Below are positions 22,988-33,548 of a stretch of 34,288 bases of DNA, piece after piece. The notes below the pieces were generated by a model. It was not told the DNA's origin. It worked only from the letters and a program-made list of their open reading frames with translations, and searched no databases. Location: NCBI GenBank assembly GCA_946637865.1, contig CAMPBM010000008.1:1-34288 (forward strand). Direction: 5' to 3'. The stretch's first letter is position 1. Each line of letters begins with the position of its first letter. Origin of the DNA: an uncultured Lachnospiraceae bacterium (GTDB taxonomy: Bacteria > Bacillota > Clostridia > TANB77 > CAG-508). Made by a program: the position numbers and the translations under genes.

Positions 22988-24511
22988 ATGGAAGAGGAAA
23001 ATATAAAAAAAACGAAAATAAAGCAAATTACTATCGCAGTTGCAATAAGCGTAGCTGTGGTAGTTTGTCTTACAGGGATATCTGTAGGACTTTATAATGC
23101 CTTTTTTTATGATGGCGATAGTATTGTAGAAACATCTGCAGAAGGAAAGGTAAAAGAAGACAAAGAAGATGAGGAAGAAGTTATTATAGATACGAGGGAA
23201 GAAGAAAAGAAAGAAGAAAAGGAAGAAGGAGAAAATAAAGAAGACAGTGAAGAAACAAAAGAAGAATTATCTGAAGAAGAAAGAATAAAGCAGGAAGAAG
23301 AAAGAAAACGTATAGAAGAAGAACAAAGGAAAAAAAGGGAAGAAGAACAGAAAAGATTATCTGAAGGTTACCCATATTGGATAAAAGTGAATTACACAGC
23401 TAATACTGTAACAGTGTATGAAAAAGATGAAAGTGGCAATTATACTGTACCAGTTAAGGCAATGATATGTTCAACGGGAGCTGCTACGCCTACATCGGGT
23501 GTATATCATACTCCACAAAAAGCTAGATGGGGATTATTAATAGGACCATCGTGGGGACAGTACTGTACAAGAATAACGGGACAAATTCTATTCCACTCTG
23601 TACCATATGACCAGCAGTCAGAAGATACCTTACATACAGTATACTATGATAGACTAGGAATAACAACATCGTTAGGGTGTATTAGATTAACCGTTGCAGA
23701 TGCAAAGTGGCTATATGATAATTGTCCAATAGGTACATCAGTAGAATTTTATTCGTCTTCTGATCCAGGACCACTAGGTAAGCCCACTGCAATGAAAATT
23801 TCAGGGTATGGTGAACCATTAAATAGGTGGGATCCAACAGATCCAAATCCAAATAATCCATGGTATGCATATTTTAGTCAAAGTATGGAACCTGAAAGTA
23901 ATAATAATGATGTTAATAATAATGAAAGTGGTAATGAACAACAGCAAAATCCACCTGTAGAGCAACAGCCTGAAGTGCCACCAGCAGAGCCTACTCAAAC
24001 AGAACCACAAGTAACACCAGTAGAACCAGAGGTAAAAAAGACCACAGTTCCAAATGTTGTTGGAAAAAGCAAAGAAGAAGCAATAAGTATGTTGCAAGAT
24101 TTTTTTGTCGTTGTAACCGAAATTTCAGATAATTCAAAAAGTAATGAAGTTATTGTTGAACAACAATATGCTCCTGGAACGGAATTAGAAAATGGAACAA
24201 CAGTGAAAATAGTATATAATAAATTTATAGAGAAAAATCACGGTACCATTAACATAAATGTAGGTGCAATTACGGGATATGTTGAAGAAAAAGGTGAGGA
24301 TGACAATGTAATTCCACCACAAATAGTTGATGTTAGAGTGACTGCAAATGGTAGTGTTATATACACTAATCAGGTTCAAGAGAATACAGGAATATTGCAA
24401 GTAATGGTTGAAGGAAATGGAATAACAAATATAGCTGTTACAGTTGGAAAAGAGCAAAGAAATGCTCAGATTAATTTAAATGAAAAGAATCAAGTAATTT
24501 CAATATATTAA
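22988..24511 (+). CDS. L,D-transpeptidase (YkuD) with Glu/Lys-rich linker and PASTA domain
   Basis: N-terminal TM, HSVPYDQQ...SLGCIRLTVADAKWLY catalytic region, VPNVVGKSKEEAISML PASTA. Confidence 0.9.
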   Translation: MEEENIKKTKIKQITIAVAISVAVVVCLTGISVGLYNAFFYDGDSIVETSAEGKVKEDKEDEEEVIIDTREEEKKEEKEEGENKEDSEETKEELSEEERIKQEEERKRIEEEQRKKREEEQKRLSEGYPYWIKVNYTANTVTVYEKDESGNYTVPVKAMICSTGAATPTSGVYHTPQKARWGLLIGPSWGQYCTRITGQILFHSVPYDQQSEDTLHTVYYDRLGITTSLGCIRLTVADAKWLYDNCPIGTSVEFYSSSDPGPLGKPTAMKISGYGEPLNRWDPTDPNPNNPWYAYFSQSMEPESNNNDVNNNESGNEQQQNPPVEQQPEVPPAEPTQTEPQVTPVEPEVKKTTVPNVVGKSKEEAISMLQDFFVVVTEISDNSKSNEVIVEQQYAPGTELENGTTVKIVYNKFIEKNHGTININVGAITGYVEEKGEDDNVIPPQIVDVRVTANGSVIYTNQVQENTGILQVMVEGNGITNIAVTVGKEQRNAQINLNEKNQVISIY

Positions 24512-24523
24512 ATGTGATAATTA

Positions 24524-25306
24524 ATGCAAAATGAATTGGGTGATTGTATGGATAAATTTGGTGCAAATATTGGAAAATATAAACGAGTATTAATTGAATA
24601 TATAATAGCTTTGCTAATTATAGAGCTAGTTATTTTATTAGTGAATTTTTCTACGATTTCTGTAAGTACAAGTACGGTTGTACTTACAGAAATTTCGAAA
24701 GTGCGTGCACCTAATATAGCTAATATAGATTTTTTGAACAATTACAAATCAGAGACGCAAGACTATGATGAATCATCATATTACATAAAGATTGATTGCA
24801 AAAATCAAATAGTTACAGTATATACTTTAGATGAGGAAAAACAGTATACTGTTCCAATAAAATCGATGATTTGTTCAACAGGAGAAGCAACTCCACAAAA
24901 TGGAGTATATGGAATATCTGATAAATATGAATGGGGTGGCTTAGTAGGAAATGTATATGGTCAATATTGTACAAGAATAACCGGGCAAATTTTATTTCAT
25001 TCAGTTCCATATACTAGTCAAGATAAGTCAAGCTTAGAATACTGGGAATATGACAAATTAGGATTACCAGTATCAAAAGGATGTGTTCGTTTAACAGTAG
25101 CCGATGCTAAATGGATTTATGAACACTGCAAGGCTGGTACTAGTGTAGAGTTTTTCCAAGGTGAAGAACAAAGCAATATAGTGTATAGAAAAAAGCAACT
25201 TAAAATTTCAGAATTTTCAGAAAATTTAAGAGGTTGGGATCCAACAGATCCAGATCCAAATAATCCATGGCTGAAATATAACGAAATAAATGAAGGAGAA
25301 GTGTAG
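24524..25306 (+). CDS. L,D-transpeptidase (YkuD), tandem paralogue
   Basis: ILFHSVPYTSQ...SKGCVRLTVADAKWIY; start may be downstream at ATG 24548. Confidence 0.88.
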   Translation: MQNELGDCMDKFGANIGKYKRVLIEYIIALLIIELVILLVNFSTISVSTSTVVLTEISKVRAPNIANIDFLNNYKSETQDYDESSYYIKIDCKNQIVTVYTLDEEKQYTVPIKSMICSTGEATPQNGVYGISDKYEWGGLVGNVYGQYCTRITGQILFHSVPYTSQDKSSLEYWEYDKLGLPVSKGCVRLTVADAKWIYEHCKAGTSVEFFQGEEQSNIVYRKKQLKISEFSENLRGWDPTDPDPNNPWLKYNEINEGEV

Positions 25307-25310
25307 AATT

Positions 25311-26402
25311 ATGAAAATTGGAATAGTAGGACTTCCAAATGTTGGAAAGAGTACATTATTTAATGCAATAACGAATGCAGGAGCTGAATGTGCAAATTAT
25401 CCTTTTTGTACAATAGAACCAAATGTAGGGGTAGTGCCAGTTCCCGACGAAAGATTAGATAAATTAGCAGAAATGTATAATCCGGAAAAAGTAACGCATG
25501 CTATAATTGAATTTGTAGACATTGCTGGATTAGTAAAAGGAGCAAGCAAAGGCGAAGGTTTAGGAAATAAATTTTTATCTCATATAAGAGAAGTTGATAG
25601 CATTGCACAAGTTGTAAGGTGTTTTGAAAACCCAAATGTTGTACATGTTGATGGAAGTATAGACCCATTAAGGGATATAGAAACGATAAATTTAGAATTG
25701 ATTTTTGCTGATATAGAAACTTTAGAAAAAAGACTAGATAGAGCAAAAAAAGCATTAAAAGCAGATAAAAAAGCACAAATAGAAATTGATGTTTTAGAAA
25801 AAATAAAAGGAACATTAGAAAGTGGAAAATGTGCTAGAACAGTAGATTTATCAGAGGAAGAAAGAGAGTTGATAAAGGACACATTTTTATTGACTATGAA
25901 GCCTACATTATATATAGCAAATGTTTCAGAAGAACAGCTACAAAATGTAGAAAATGATGAGAATATCAGTAAAGTTATGGAGTATGCGAAATCTGAAGGA
26001 GCAGAGGTTATTCCATTATGCATAAAAATAGAGGAAGAATTGGCATCATTGGAAAACGAAGATAAACATGAAATGCTAGAAGCACTTGGCTTGAAAGAAT
26101 CAGGATTAGATAAGGTAATAAAAGCAAGTTACGATTTATTAGGATTAATGTCTTTCTTAACAGCAGGTGAGCCTGAGGTTAGGGCCTGGACTATAAAAAA
26201 GGGAACTAAAGCACCACAGGCTGCTGGAAAGATACATTCAGATATAGAAAGAGGATTTATTAGAGCAGAAATCGTTTCTTATAATGATTTGATAAGAGAG
26301 GGCTCAATGAATAATGCCAAAGAAAAAGGTTTGGTTCGTTCTGAAGGAAAAGATTATATAATGAAAGACGGAGATGTAGTTTTATTTAGATTCAATGTAT
26401 AA
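25311..26402 (+). CDS. ychF: Redox-regulated/ribosome-associated GTPase YchF (Obg family)
   Basis: [45 protein letters not shown] 25311 preferred over the ORF-track start. Confidence 0.95.
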   Translation: MKIGIVGLPNVGKSTLFNAITNAGAECANYPFCTIEPNVGVVPVPDERLDKLAEMYNPEKVTHAIIEFVDIAGLVKGASKGEGLGNKFLSHIREVDSIAQVVRCFENPNVVHVDGSIDPLRDIETINLELIFADIETLEKRLDRAKKALKADKKAQIEIDVLEKIKGTLESGKCARTVDLSEEERELIKDTFLLTMKPTLYIANVSEEQLQNVENDENISKVMEYAKSEGAEVIPLCIKIEEELASLENEDKHEMLEALGLKESGLDKVIKASYDLLGLMSFLTAGEPEVRAWTIKKGTKAPQAAGKIHSDIERGFIRAEIVSYNDLIREGSMNNAKEKGLVRSEGKDYIMKDGDVVLFRFNV

Positions 26403-26427
26403 TATTGTAAAAAATGCAAAAAATATA

Positions 26428-26456
26428 TTGACGAGAATAATATTTATATATACAAT
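26428..26456 (+). promoter_or_regulatory. Promoter upstream of 26498
   Basis: TTGACG, 17 nt, TACAAT. Confidence 0.55.
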
Positions 26457-26497
26457 ATTGGTGTAAGATATTCAAAAGAAAAAAGGAGAGGGATACT

Positions 26498-26938
26498 ATG
26501 AGAAAAGTTAAAAAAAGTTTATTTATAATGTTTTTAGTAGTAAGTTTAGCATTAATATATCCAAATATGGTAGTAAATGCAGAAACAAATGACTATAGTA
26601 GTTATGTTGAGTTGAAGGATGAAACAACTGGTACCAATAAAAAAAGCGAGTCAACCAATACAGACTCATCTAATACAAATCAATCTTCAACTTCTACGTC
26701 TGTAACTAATACTACAACAAATAGCACAAATCGTAATACGACAAATACAAATGCTACAAAAACTACTACGAATACCACGAAAACTACTACAACAGGTACA
26801 AGTAACAATAATACTACTTCAACTAAACCACACCAAACTGCTGGAGCATTTATATCTATTGGATATATAACTGTTTTAGTGATTGCAACAATATTAACTG
26901 GAGTAGGTTATATCAAACATATGAAATATAATTATTAA
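26498..26938 (+). CDS. Secreted Thr/Asn/Ser-rich protein with C-terminal TM anchor
   Basis: Signal peptide, low-complexity TNTTTNSTNRNTTNTNATKTTT, C-terminal hydrophobic segment. Confidence 0.75.
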   Translation: MRKVKKSLFIMFLVVSLALIYPNMVVNAETNDYSSYVELKDETTGTNKKSESTNTDSSNTNQSSTSTSVTNTTTNSTNRNTTNTNATKTTTNTTKTTTTGTSNNNTTSTKPHQTAGAFISIGYITVLVIATILTGVGYIKHMKYNY

Positions 26939-26954
26939 AAGATATAAATAGAAC

Positions 26955-27005
26955 AAAAAAGCACGATGTTTTTTGAAAAATTTTCAAAAATAGGTGCTTT
27001 TTTTA
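26955..27005 (+). terminator. Rho-independent terminator
   Basis: AAAAAAGCAC ... GTGCTTTTTTT with inner hairpin. Confidence 0.7.
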
Positions 27006-27058
27006 TTGTTTTATGATAGAATACAAATTGTAAAAATTTTTAAAAGGAGAGTGTAGAA

Positions 27059-27766
27059 ATGTCTGAAATAAAGTACAAGAGAATTCTATTAAAATTAAGT
27101 GGAGAAGCATTAGCAGGAGAGAATAAAACAGGTATATCACCAGAGGTTTTAGAGGATATAACATCTCAGGTTAAAGATTTAAAAGATTTAGGAGTAGAGA
27201 TAGCAATAGTAGTTGGTGGCGGAAATTTTTGGAGAGGCAAATATGGTCACAATATGGAAAAAACTACATCTGATTACATGGGAATGCTAGCAACAACTAT
27301 AAATGCATTAGCTTTGCAAGATGCATTAGAAGCAAAAGGAATGTATACAAGAGTTCAAACTGCTATAGAAATGAGAGAAATAGCTGAACCATATATAAAA
27401 AGAAAAGCAACAAAACATTTAGAAAAAGGTAGAATTGTTATATTTGCAGCAGGAACTGGAAATCCATTCTTTACTACGGATACATGTGCAGCTTTAAGAG
27501 CAGCGGAAATAGATGCTGAGGTTATTTTAGTAGCTAAAACAATTGATGGAGTGTATTCAGCAGATCCAAAAATAGACCCAAGTGCAGTAAAATATGACGA
27601 AATAACTTATTTAGACATTCTAAATAAAGATTTGAAAGTAATGGATTCAACAGCAACATCTCTATGTAGAGATAATAATATTCCGCTAATTATTTTTGCT
27701 ATGAGTGAAAAAGGTAATATGATTAAAGCGGTTAAAGGCAAAAAAGTTGGAACCTTAGTTAAATAG
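27059..27766 (+). CDS. pyrH: UMP kinase
   Basis: [30 protein letters not shown]. Confidence 0.96.
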   Translation: MSEIKYKRILLKLSGEALAGENKTGISPEVLEDITSQVKDLKDLGVEIAIVVGGGNFWRGKYGHNMEKTTSDYMGMLATTINALALQDALEAKGMYTRVQTAIEMREIAEPYIKRKATKHLEKGRIVIFAAGTGNPFFTTDTCAALRAAEIDAEVILVAKTIDGVYSADPKIDPSAVKYDEITYLDILNKDLKVMDSTATSLCRDNNIPLIIFAMSEKGNMIKAVKGKKVGTLVK

Positions 27767-27785
27767 TATAAAGGAGAGATGATTT

Positions 27786-28334
27786 ATGGATTATAATGAA
27801 ATTAAAGAGAAAATGAGTAAGACTATAAGCGTATATTCTGAAAATTTAGCAGAGATTAGAGCAGGACGTGCTAACCCTGCAATTTTAAATAAGATTAAAG
27901 TTGATTACTATGGAGTACCAACTCCAATAAGTCAGGTAGCTGGAATATCAGTTCCAGAAGCTAGATTAATAGTAATACAACCATGGGATGCTAGCATATT
28001 GAAAGAAATAGAAAAAGAAATATTAAAATCTGATATTGGTATTAATCCAAATAATGATGGAAAAGTAATTAGACTTTCTTTTCCAGAATTGAATGAGGAA
28101 AGAAGAAAAGAAATTGTTAAAGATATCAAGAAGATAGCAGAAGAAGCTAAAGTAGCTGTAAGAGCAATAAGAAGGGATGCAATTGATGGCTTTAGAAAGC
28201 AACAAAAAGATTCAGAAATTACAGAAGATGAGCTAAAAGTCGCAGAGGAAGAAGTTCAAAGAATAACAGATTCAAAAATAGATGAAATTGATACTATTTT
28301 AGCAAATAAAGAAAAAGAAGTTATGAGTGTGTAG
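27786..28334 (+). CDS. frr: Ribosome recycling factor
   Basis: IRAGRANPAIL, DYYGVPTPISQVA, RRDAID. Confidence 0.96.
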   Translation: MDYNEIKEKMSKTISVYSENLAEIRAGRANPAILNKIKVDYYGVPTPISQVAGISVPEARLIVIQPWDASILKEIEKEILKSDIGINPNNDGKVIRLSFPELNEERRKEIVKDIKKIAEEAKVAVRAIRRDAIDGFRKQQKDSEITEDELKVAEEEVQRITDSKIDEIDTILANKEKEVMSV

Positions 28335-28490
28335 TATAATTTTTAGAATTATACAATCTGTAATATAAATTAAACAACTATAAAGTAATACATATATTAA
28401 TTATTAGTTTTATGTGATTTCTGGTATAAGAAAATTTTTCGATGTGCCAGTTAAAACAGGATTCATTAAAAAATATAAGGAGTTTTGCTT

Positions 28491-29372
28491 ATGATTTTCA
28501 AAGAGGAATTGAACAAAAAAGCGGATGTAATAAATTTAGAGTTGAAAAGGCACATAAGGAGTGAGGAATGTCCTGAAAGAATATTAAATTCTTCAGTAGA
28601 GTATAGCTTATTAGCAGGAGGAAAAAGAATAAGACCTATTTTAATAATGTCATCATATGAATTGTTTAAAAATGATGTTGAGAAGACGTATACTTTTGCT
28701 GTAGCTATGGAAATGATACATACATTTTCTTTAATTCATGATGACCTTCCAGCAATAGATAATGATGATTATAGAAGAGGTAATTTAACAAATCATAAGA
28801 AATTTAATGAGGCAACAGCAATTTTAGCTGGTGATAGTTTGTTAAATAATGCATATAATTTAGTAATAAATGATATTATTAATAGTGATAAAGACAGAGA
28901 ACAAAAAATTCTGGCTTTAAGAGAGCTTTCTTCTGGAGTAGATAGGATGATAGCTGGTGAGTATGTAGATACTGAGTTTGAGGGAAAAGAAATATCAAAT
29001 GAGTATCTAGAATATATGCATGAAAATAAAACTGGAGCATTAATAAAGGCATGTGTAAGGATTGGAGCAATTTTAGCAGGTGCAGATAGTAGTGCAATCG
29101 AAAAATTAACAATTTATGCTGAAAAGATTGGATTAGCATTTCAAATTAAGGATGATATACTGTCTGAAATAGGGGATAGTAAGGAGTTAGGAAAACCAGT
29201 TGGAAATGATAGAGAAAGAGGAAAATGTACATACACAACTAAATATGGTTTGGAAAAAGCAAAGCAAATGCTAAATGATATAACAAGTGAAGCAATAGAT
29301 GCAATTAGTTTATTTGATAATAGTGAGTTTTTAAAGGATTTAGCATTATACATCGCATATAGAAATAAATAA
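28491..29372 (+). CDS. Polyprenyl (farnesyl/geranyl) diphosphate synthase
   Basis: LLAGGKRIRPIL, IHDDLPAIDNDDYRRG, QIKDDILSEIGD. Confidence 0.92.
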   Translation: MIFKEELNKKADVINLELKRHIRSEECPERILNSSVEYSLLAGGKRIRPILIMSSYELFKNDVEKTYTFAVAMEMIHTFSLIHDDLPAIDNDDYRRGNLTNHKKFNEATAILAGDSLLNNAYNLVINDIINSDKDREQKILALRELSSGVDRMIAGEYVDTEFEGKEISNEYLEYMHENKTGALIKACVRIGAILAGADSSAIEKLTIYAEKIGLAFQIKDDILSEIGDSKELGKPVGNDRERGKCTYTTKYGLEKAKQMLNDITSEAIDAISLFDNSEFLKDLALYIAYRNK

Positions 29373-29438
29373 AAAGTTTTAGTTTGAAAGAAACATACTT
29401 TCATAATTGTGTGTGCCTTCGAGCAAAGCGAGAAAGGA

Positions 29439-30161
29439 ATGAAATTTTATATGGATAATATTACAAATATACCACAACATATAGCAATTATTATGGATGG
29501 TAACCGTCGCTGGGCAAAGGAAAGAGGAATCGAAACAAAAGAGGGACATAAAGCAGGTGCCGAAAATTTAGAAAATATAGCTAAATACTGTAATAAAATT
29601 GGTGTGAAATACTTAACTGTTTACGCTTTTTCAACTGAAAATTGGAAAAGAAGCAAAGAAGAAGTTTCAGCTTTAATGATATTACTAAGGAATTACTTAA
29701 ATAAATTTTCTAAAAATGCAAATAAAGAAAACATCAGAATAAAAATTTTGGGGGATATAAGTGTACTGGAATCAGGCTTAAGGAAGAGTGTAGAAGATGC
29801 TATTACAAAAACTAAAGATAATACTGGTCTTACTCTAAATATAGCATTTAACTATGGTGGAAGAGCTGAAATCACTAATGCAGTAAAGAAGATTGCTCTA
29901 AAGTTAGCTAGCAATGAAATAAAGTTAGAAGACATAGATGAAAACTTAGTTAATGAAAATATGTATACAGATGGAGAACCAGACCCAGATTTACTAATAA
30001 GACCAGGTGGAGAGCTACGTACTAGTAATTTTTTACCATGGCAACTAGTATATACGGAGTTTTACTTTTCAGATAAGTACTGGCCAGATTTTGGTGAAGA
30101 TGAGTTACTAGAGGCTATAGAAACATTTAACAAAAGAAATAGAAAGTTTGGAGGAAAATAG
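29439..30161 (+). CDS. uppS: Undecaprenyl diphosphate synthase (isoprenyl transferase)
   Basis: IAIIMDGNRRWAKERG, TVYAFSTENWKRS, DLLIRPGGELRTSNFLPWQ. Confidence 0.94.
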   Translation: MKFYMDNITNIPQHIAIIMDGNRRWAKERGIETKEGHKAGAENLENIAKYCNKIGVKYLTVYAFSTENWKRSKEEVSALMILLRNYLNKFSKNANKENIRIKILGDISVLESGLRKSVEDAITKTKDNTGLTLNIAFNYGGRAEITNAVKKIALKLASNEIKLEDIDENLVNENMYTDGEPDPDLLIRPGGELRTSNFLPWQLVYTEFYFSDKYWPDFGEDELLEAIETFNKRNRKFGGK

Positions 30162-30162
30162 T

Positions 30163-30966
30163 ATGAATGTAAAACGTCTTGTAACAGCATTAATTGGGTT
30201 TCCACTTGTTGCATGTATATTAGTTTTGGGAAATAAATATGTTATAGATGCACTGTTTGCAGTAGCTGCAGCATTTGCATTATATGAATATAACCATGCA
30301 TTGAAAATGAAAGCAAAACCGGTACAGTGGATAGGGTATGTTGCGTGTGCCATAATAGCATTTATCCATGTTATTCCAACCACATATTTAATTAATATAA
30401 TTGGAACAATAATTCCAGTTACTATTCTTATTTTGTTTTTAAGTGTAATTATTACAAATATGAAGATAAATATTGTTGATATAGCACTAACTTTGTTTGG
30501 AATTTGTTACATAGTAATTTTTTTAATGTTTATTCCAATATTAATGGGGCGTGAAAATGGAAAGTTATTAATTTGGTACATAATATTCTCAGCATGGGGA
30601 ACAGACGTATTTGCTTATATAATTGGAAAAAGGTTTGGAAAGCATAAGTTTAGTCCTGTTAGTCCTAAAAAATCAGTTGAGGGATGTATAGGAGGAATTT
30701 TAGGTGCTCTAGTGTTCATAATACCATATACAATATTTTTAAACACCCACTATGGTATGAACATAGATTATATACTAATTTCTGCAATTGGCATTATATT
30801 AAGTCTTATAGGTCAAGTAGGTGACTTTTCTGCTTCGACAATAAAGAGATATGTTGAAATTAAGGATTTTAGTAATTTATTTCCTGGACACGGTGGTATG
30901 TTGGATAGAATAGATAGCGTAATATTTATAGCACCGTTTGCATATTTTTTACTAATGTTGATATAA
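30163..30966 (+). CDS. cdsA: Phosphatidate cytidylyltransferase
   Basis: C-terminal signature SxxKRxxxIKDFSNLFPGHGGMLDRIDS. Confidence 0.93.
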   Translation: MNVKRLVTALIGFPLVACILVLGNKYVIDALFAVAAAFALYEYNHALKMKAKPVQWIGYVACAIIAFIHVIPTTYLINIIGTIIPVTILILFLSVIITNMKINIVDIALTLFGICYIVIFLMFIPILMGRENGKLLIWYIIFSAWGTDVFAYIIGKRFGKHKFSPVSPKKSVEGCIGGILGALVFIIPYTIFLNTHYGMNIDYILISAIGIILSLIGQVGDFSASTIKRYVEIKDFSNLFPGHGGMLDRIDSVIFIAPFAYFLLMLI

Positions 30967-30980
30967 TGTTAATAGTCAAT

Positions 30981-31032
30981 AAGGGCTACCTTAGGTAAAG
31001 AAGAAATTTTTAAAACTTAAAGGTAGCTTCAT
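30981..31032 (+). terminator. Possible terminator/attenuator hairpin between cdsA and the site-2 protease gene
   Basis: GGGCTACCTT ... AAGGTAGCTT. Confidence 0.45.
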
Positions 31033-31128
31033 TTATGTAATAGGAAAGTAATCGTTTTATAGTGGGCTACAAAAGTGCTCTAGAGAAATACTAGATTTTT
31101 AGATTTTCAATATATAGGAGGGATAATA

Positions 31129-31851
31129 TTGTTTTTTATAAATGTGCTAAAAATTATATTTCTATTGGGATGTTTAGTTTTTATCCATGAAGGTGGTCAC
31201 TTTTTAATGGCTAAGTTATGTAAAATTAGAGTTAATGAATTTGCAATCGGCTTCGGCCCAACAATTTGGAGAAGACAAGGAAAAACTACCTTATATGCAT
31301 TAAGAGCAATTCCACTAGGTGGATTTGTCAAATTAGAAGGAGAAGAAGAGGAATCAACAAAAGAGGGCTCATTTAGTGAAGCTAGTACTTTTAAAAAAGT
31401 AGCAATTGTAGCTGCAGGAGGTCTTGTAAATATTATTTTTGCAATAATAGTATTTTGGTTATTGTCAATATTTGTTGTAGGAATTAACAATTCGCTTCCA
31501 TATCTAAAAATTTTTATACAAAGCATGATAGATAGTGTAGTACAGCTTTTTACAGGAAAGGCTAGTGTTGAACAAATGATGGGACCAATTGGATTGTCTA
31601 ACGTAATTTCAAAAACTTCAGGTATTGAAGATTTTGTGTATATTTTGTCTGTAATTTCATTGTCGTTAGGGGTTACAAATTTATTACCAGTACCACCACT
31701 AGATGGGGGAAAAATAGTGTTATTAATTATAGAAGGTATACGAAGAAAACCACTTACTACTAGATTTAAAGTGATAGTTCAATCAGCAGGTTTTTTAATG
31801 CTAATTACATTATCTTTATTTGTAGCGTATAAAGATATATTGGAATTATAA
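31129..31851 (+). CDS. Site-2 (RseP/RasP-like) zinc metalloprotease without PDZ region
   Basis: FIHEGGHFLMAKL (HExxH), GFGPTIW, LLPVPPLDGGKI (LDG motif); only 240 aa; TTG start. Confidence 0.85.
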   Translation: MFFINVLKIIFLLGCLVFIHEGGHFLMAKLCKIRVNEFAIGFGPTIWRRQGKTTLYALRAIPLGGFVKLEGEEEESTKEGSFSEASTFKKVAIVAAGGLVNIIFAIIVFWLLSIFVVGINNSLPYLKIFIQSMIDSVVQLFTGKASVEQMMGPIGLSNVISKTSGIEDFVYILSVISLSLGVTNLLPVPPLDGGKIVLLIIEGIRRKPLTTRFKVIVQSAGFLMLITLSLFVAYKDILEL

Positions 31852-32039
31852 GGCAATGAGTTGATAGGGTAGGTGAATATACCTGTAAGTATCATATATA
31901 TGTATGGAATCAATAGTATATTTTTGAAGGTAGTTTGATATATAAAGAGTGAATTGGTGTAAAAAAAGTGGCATATAATGACAATCTGAGGTTTTAATAT
32001 GTCAAAAATAAAAAATCATATAATAAAGAGGGATATATA

Positions 32040-32627
32040 ATGAATAAAGAAGAATTAATGAAAGTTAAGGAAAAAGCATTAGAGGCACATATTCCAATAA
32101 TCATGGATGATACATTAGAAGTGATTTCAGAAATCTTGAAGAAAGTAAAGCCTAAGAGAATACTTGAGATAGGAGCTGCCGTTGGATACTCTGCAATGTG
32201 CTTTTCAGAATACCTACAAGATGATGGCAGAATAGATACAATAGAAAGAGATGAAGACAGAATTAAAGAGGCAAAAGATAATTTTAAAAGAGTCGAAGTG
32301 GAAGAAAAAATATATTTATATGAAGGGGATGCTGTTGAAATATTACCTACGCTAACAGAAAAATATGATGTAGTTTTCATAGATGCTGCAAAAGGGAAAT
32401 ATCCATTTTTCTTAGAGCAAGCACTACGCCTGCTAAAAACAAAAGGGGTGATAATAGCTGATAATGTATTATATAAAGGATATGTTATGAGTGATTATAA
32501 TAAACACAAGCAACGTACAGCCGTTAGAAATTTACGAGAATACATAGCTAGGGTAAATGAAGATGCAAATTTGGATACAGAGATTATGGAAGTAGGAGAT
32601 GGTTTGGCAATAAGTTATAAGAAATAA
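32040..32627 (+). CDS. SAM-dependent O-methyltransferase
   Basis: RILEIGAAVGYSA, YDVVFIDAAKGKY, GVIIADNVLYKG. Confidence 0.88.
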   Translation: MNKEELMKVKEKALEAHIPIIMDDTLEVISEILKKVKPKRILEIGAAVGYSAMCFSEYLQDDGRIDTIERDEDRIKEAKDNFKRVEVEEKIYLYEGDAVEILPTLTEKYDVVFIDAAKGKYPFFLEQALRLLKTKGVIIADNVLYKGYVMSDYNKHKQRTAVRNLREYIARVNEDANLDTEIMEVGDGLAISYKK

Positions 32628-32704
32628 AAGGATGCAAAATCAGAAATTATTTTGCTTCAAATTTCCACATCTATACCAAAATAAAATCAATACCCAACCG
32701 TAAG

Positions 32705-32770
32705 GGAGCACTAAAGTGCTCCATAAATAAACTTAGGACCAGAGATTTTCTTAAAAATTTTCTCCGGTCC
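32705..32770. terminator. Two adjacent hairpins between convergent genes
   Basis: GGAGCAC-taaa-GTGCTCC (32705-32722) and GGACCAGAGA...TCTCCGGTCC (32736-32770). Confidence 0.6.
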
Positions 32771-32818
32771 CAATTTCAAAAATTATTCCTCATAATTATA
32801 TTTTCTAAACATATTAAG

Positions 32819-33421
32819 CTAATTCAACAAATTAATTATTGTCTTTATGGTTAAATCAATCATCACATCATAATTCATTGAACTATGTCTATGATACACT
32901 ACTTCATGGCAAATATCATCAATCAAGTGAATTGTAATATGAGCCTTTTCTCTCAAATCCTGTTCAGGAATTCCTATATCAGTAAAAATTTTTGATAGAT
33001 TATCAGTCATCTGTATTTCAGAATGATGATATATTTCAGCAACATCTTCATCAGAATGTACCATTGCCATTATTTCTTTATGTGCATACTGTGAAAGTTT
33101 ATGGTTTTTTATAAATTTTTTTATCATATTTCTTAAGATTTTATCTAAATTTGCGTCGTATAAATCTTTTGCAGAAACTTTTAGCATAGGATAGAATATA
33201 GAGTCTCCATACTTTTGTAAACTTTCTACTAAGATATCGTGCTTATCTTTAAAATATTGATAAACAATTCCTGTCGAGACATTAGCAACTTTAGCTATTT
33301 CAGCTGTATTAGTATTATAATATCCTTTTTCGCAAATCAGTTCAAATCCTGCTTTTAAAATCTTTTCTTTTGTTTCAATAGAGCGCTTTTGTACTGGCTT
33401 CCTTACATCTGTATTTCCCAT
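32819..33421 (-). CDS. TetR family transcriptional regulator
   Basis: N-terminal HTH KILKAGFELICEKGYYNTNTAEIAKVANVSTGIVYQYFKDKHDIL. Confidence 0.93.
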   Translation of the reverse strand: MGNTDVRKPVQKRSIETKEKILKAGFELICEKGYYNTNTAEIAKVANVSTGIVYQYFKDKHDILVESLQKYGDSIFYPMLKVSAKDLYDANLDKILRNMIKKFIKNHKLSQYAHKEIMAMVHSDEDVAEIYHHSEIQMTDNLSKIFTDIGIPEQDLREKAHITIHLIDDICHEVVYHRHSSMNYDVMIDLTIKTIINLLN

Positions 33422-33548
33422 AAATTAAAAGTCCTTTCTTTATTATAATAGTATCATAAAATAATTGTGCACTACAGTTAAACTAACAATAAGTATATAA
33501 TAAAAATAAAGTAAAATCAACTCTGTTATTCATTTGTTACAGTAACAT

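Noticed and set aside
22821-23006. 61-aa ORF over the tRNA-Thr gene
   Set aside because: It is translated through the tRNA (SIAQEVEHYLGKVEVTGSNPVGSS), a classic spurious tRNA-derived ORF.
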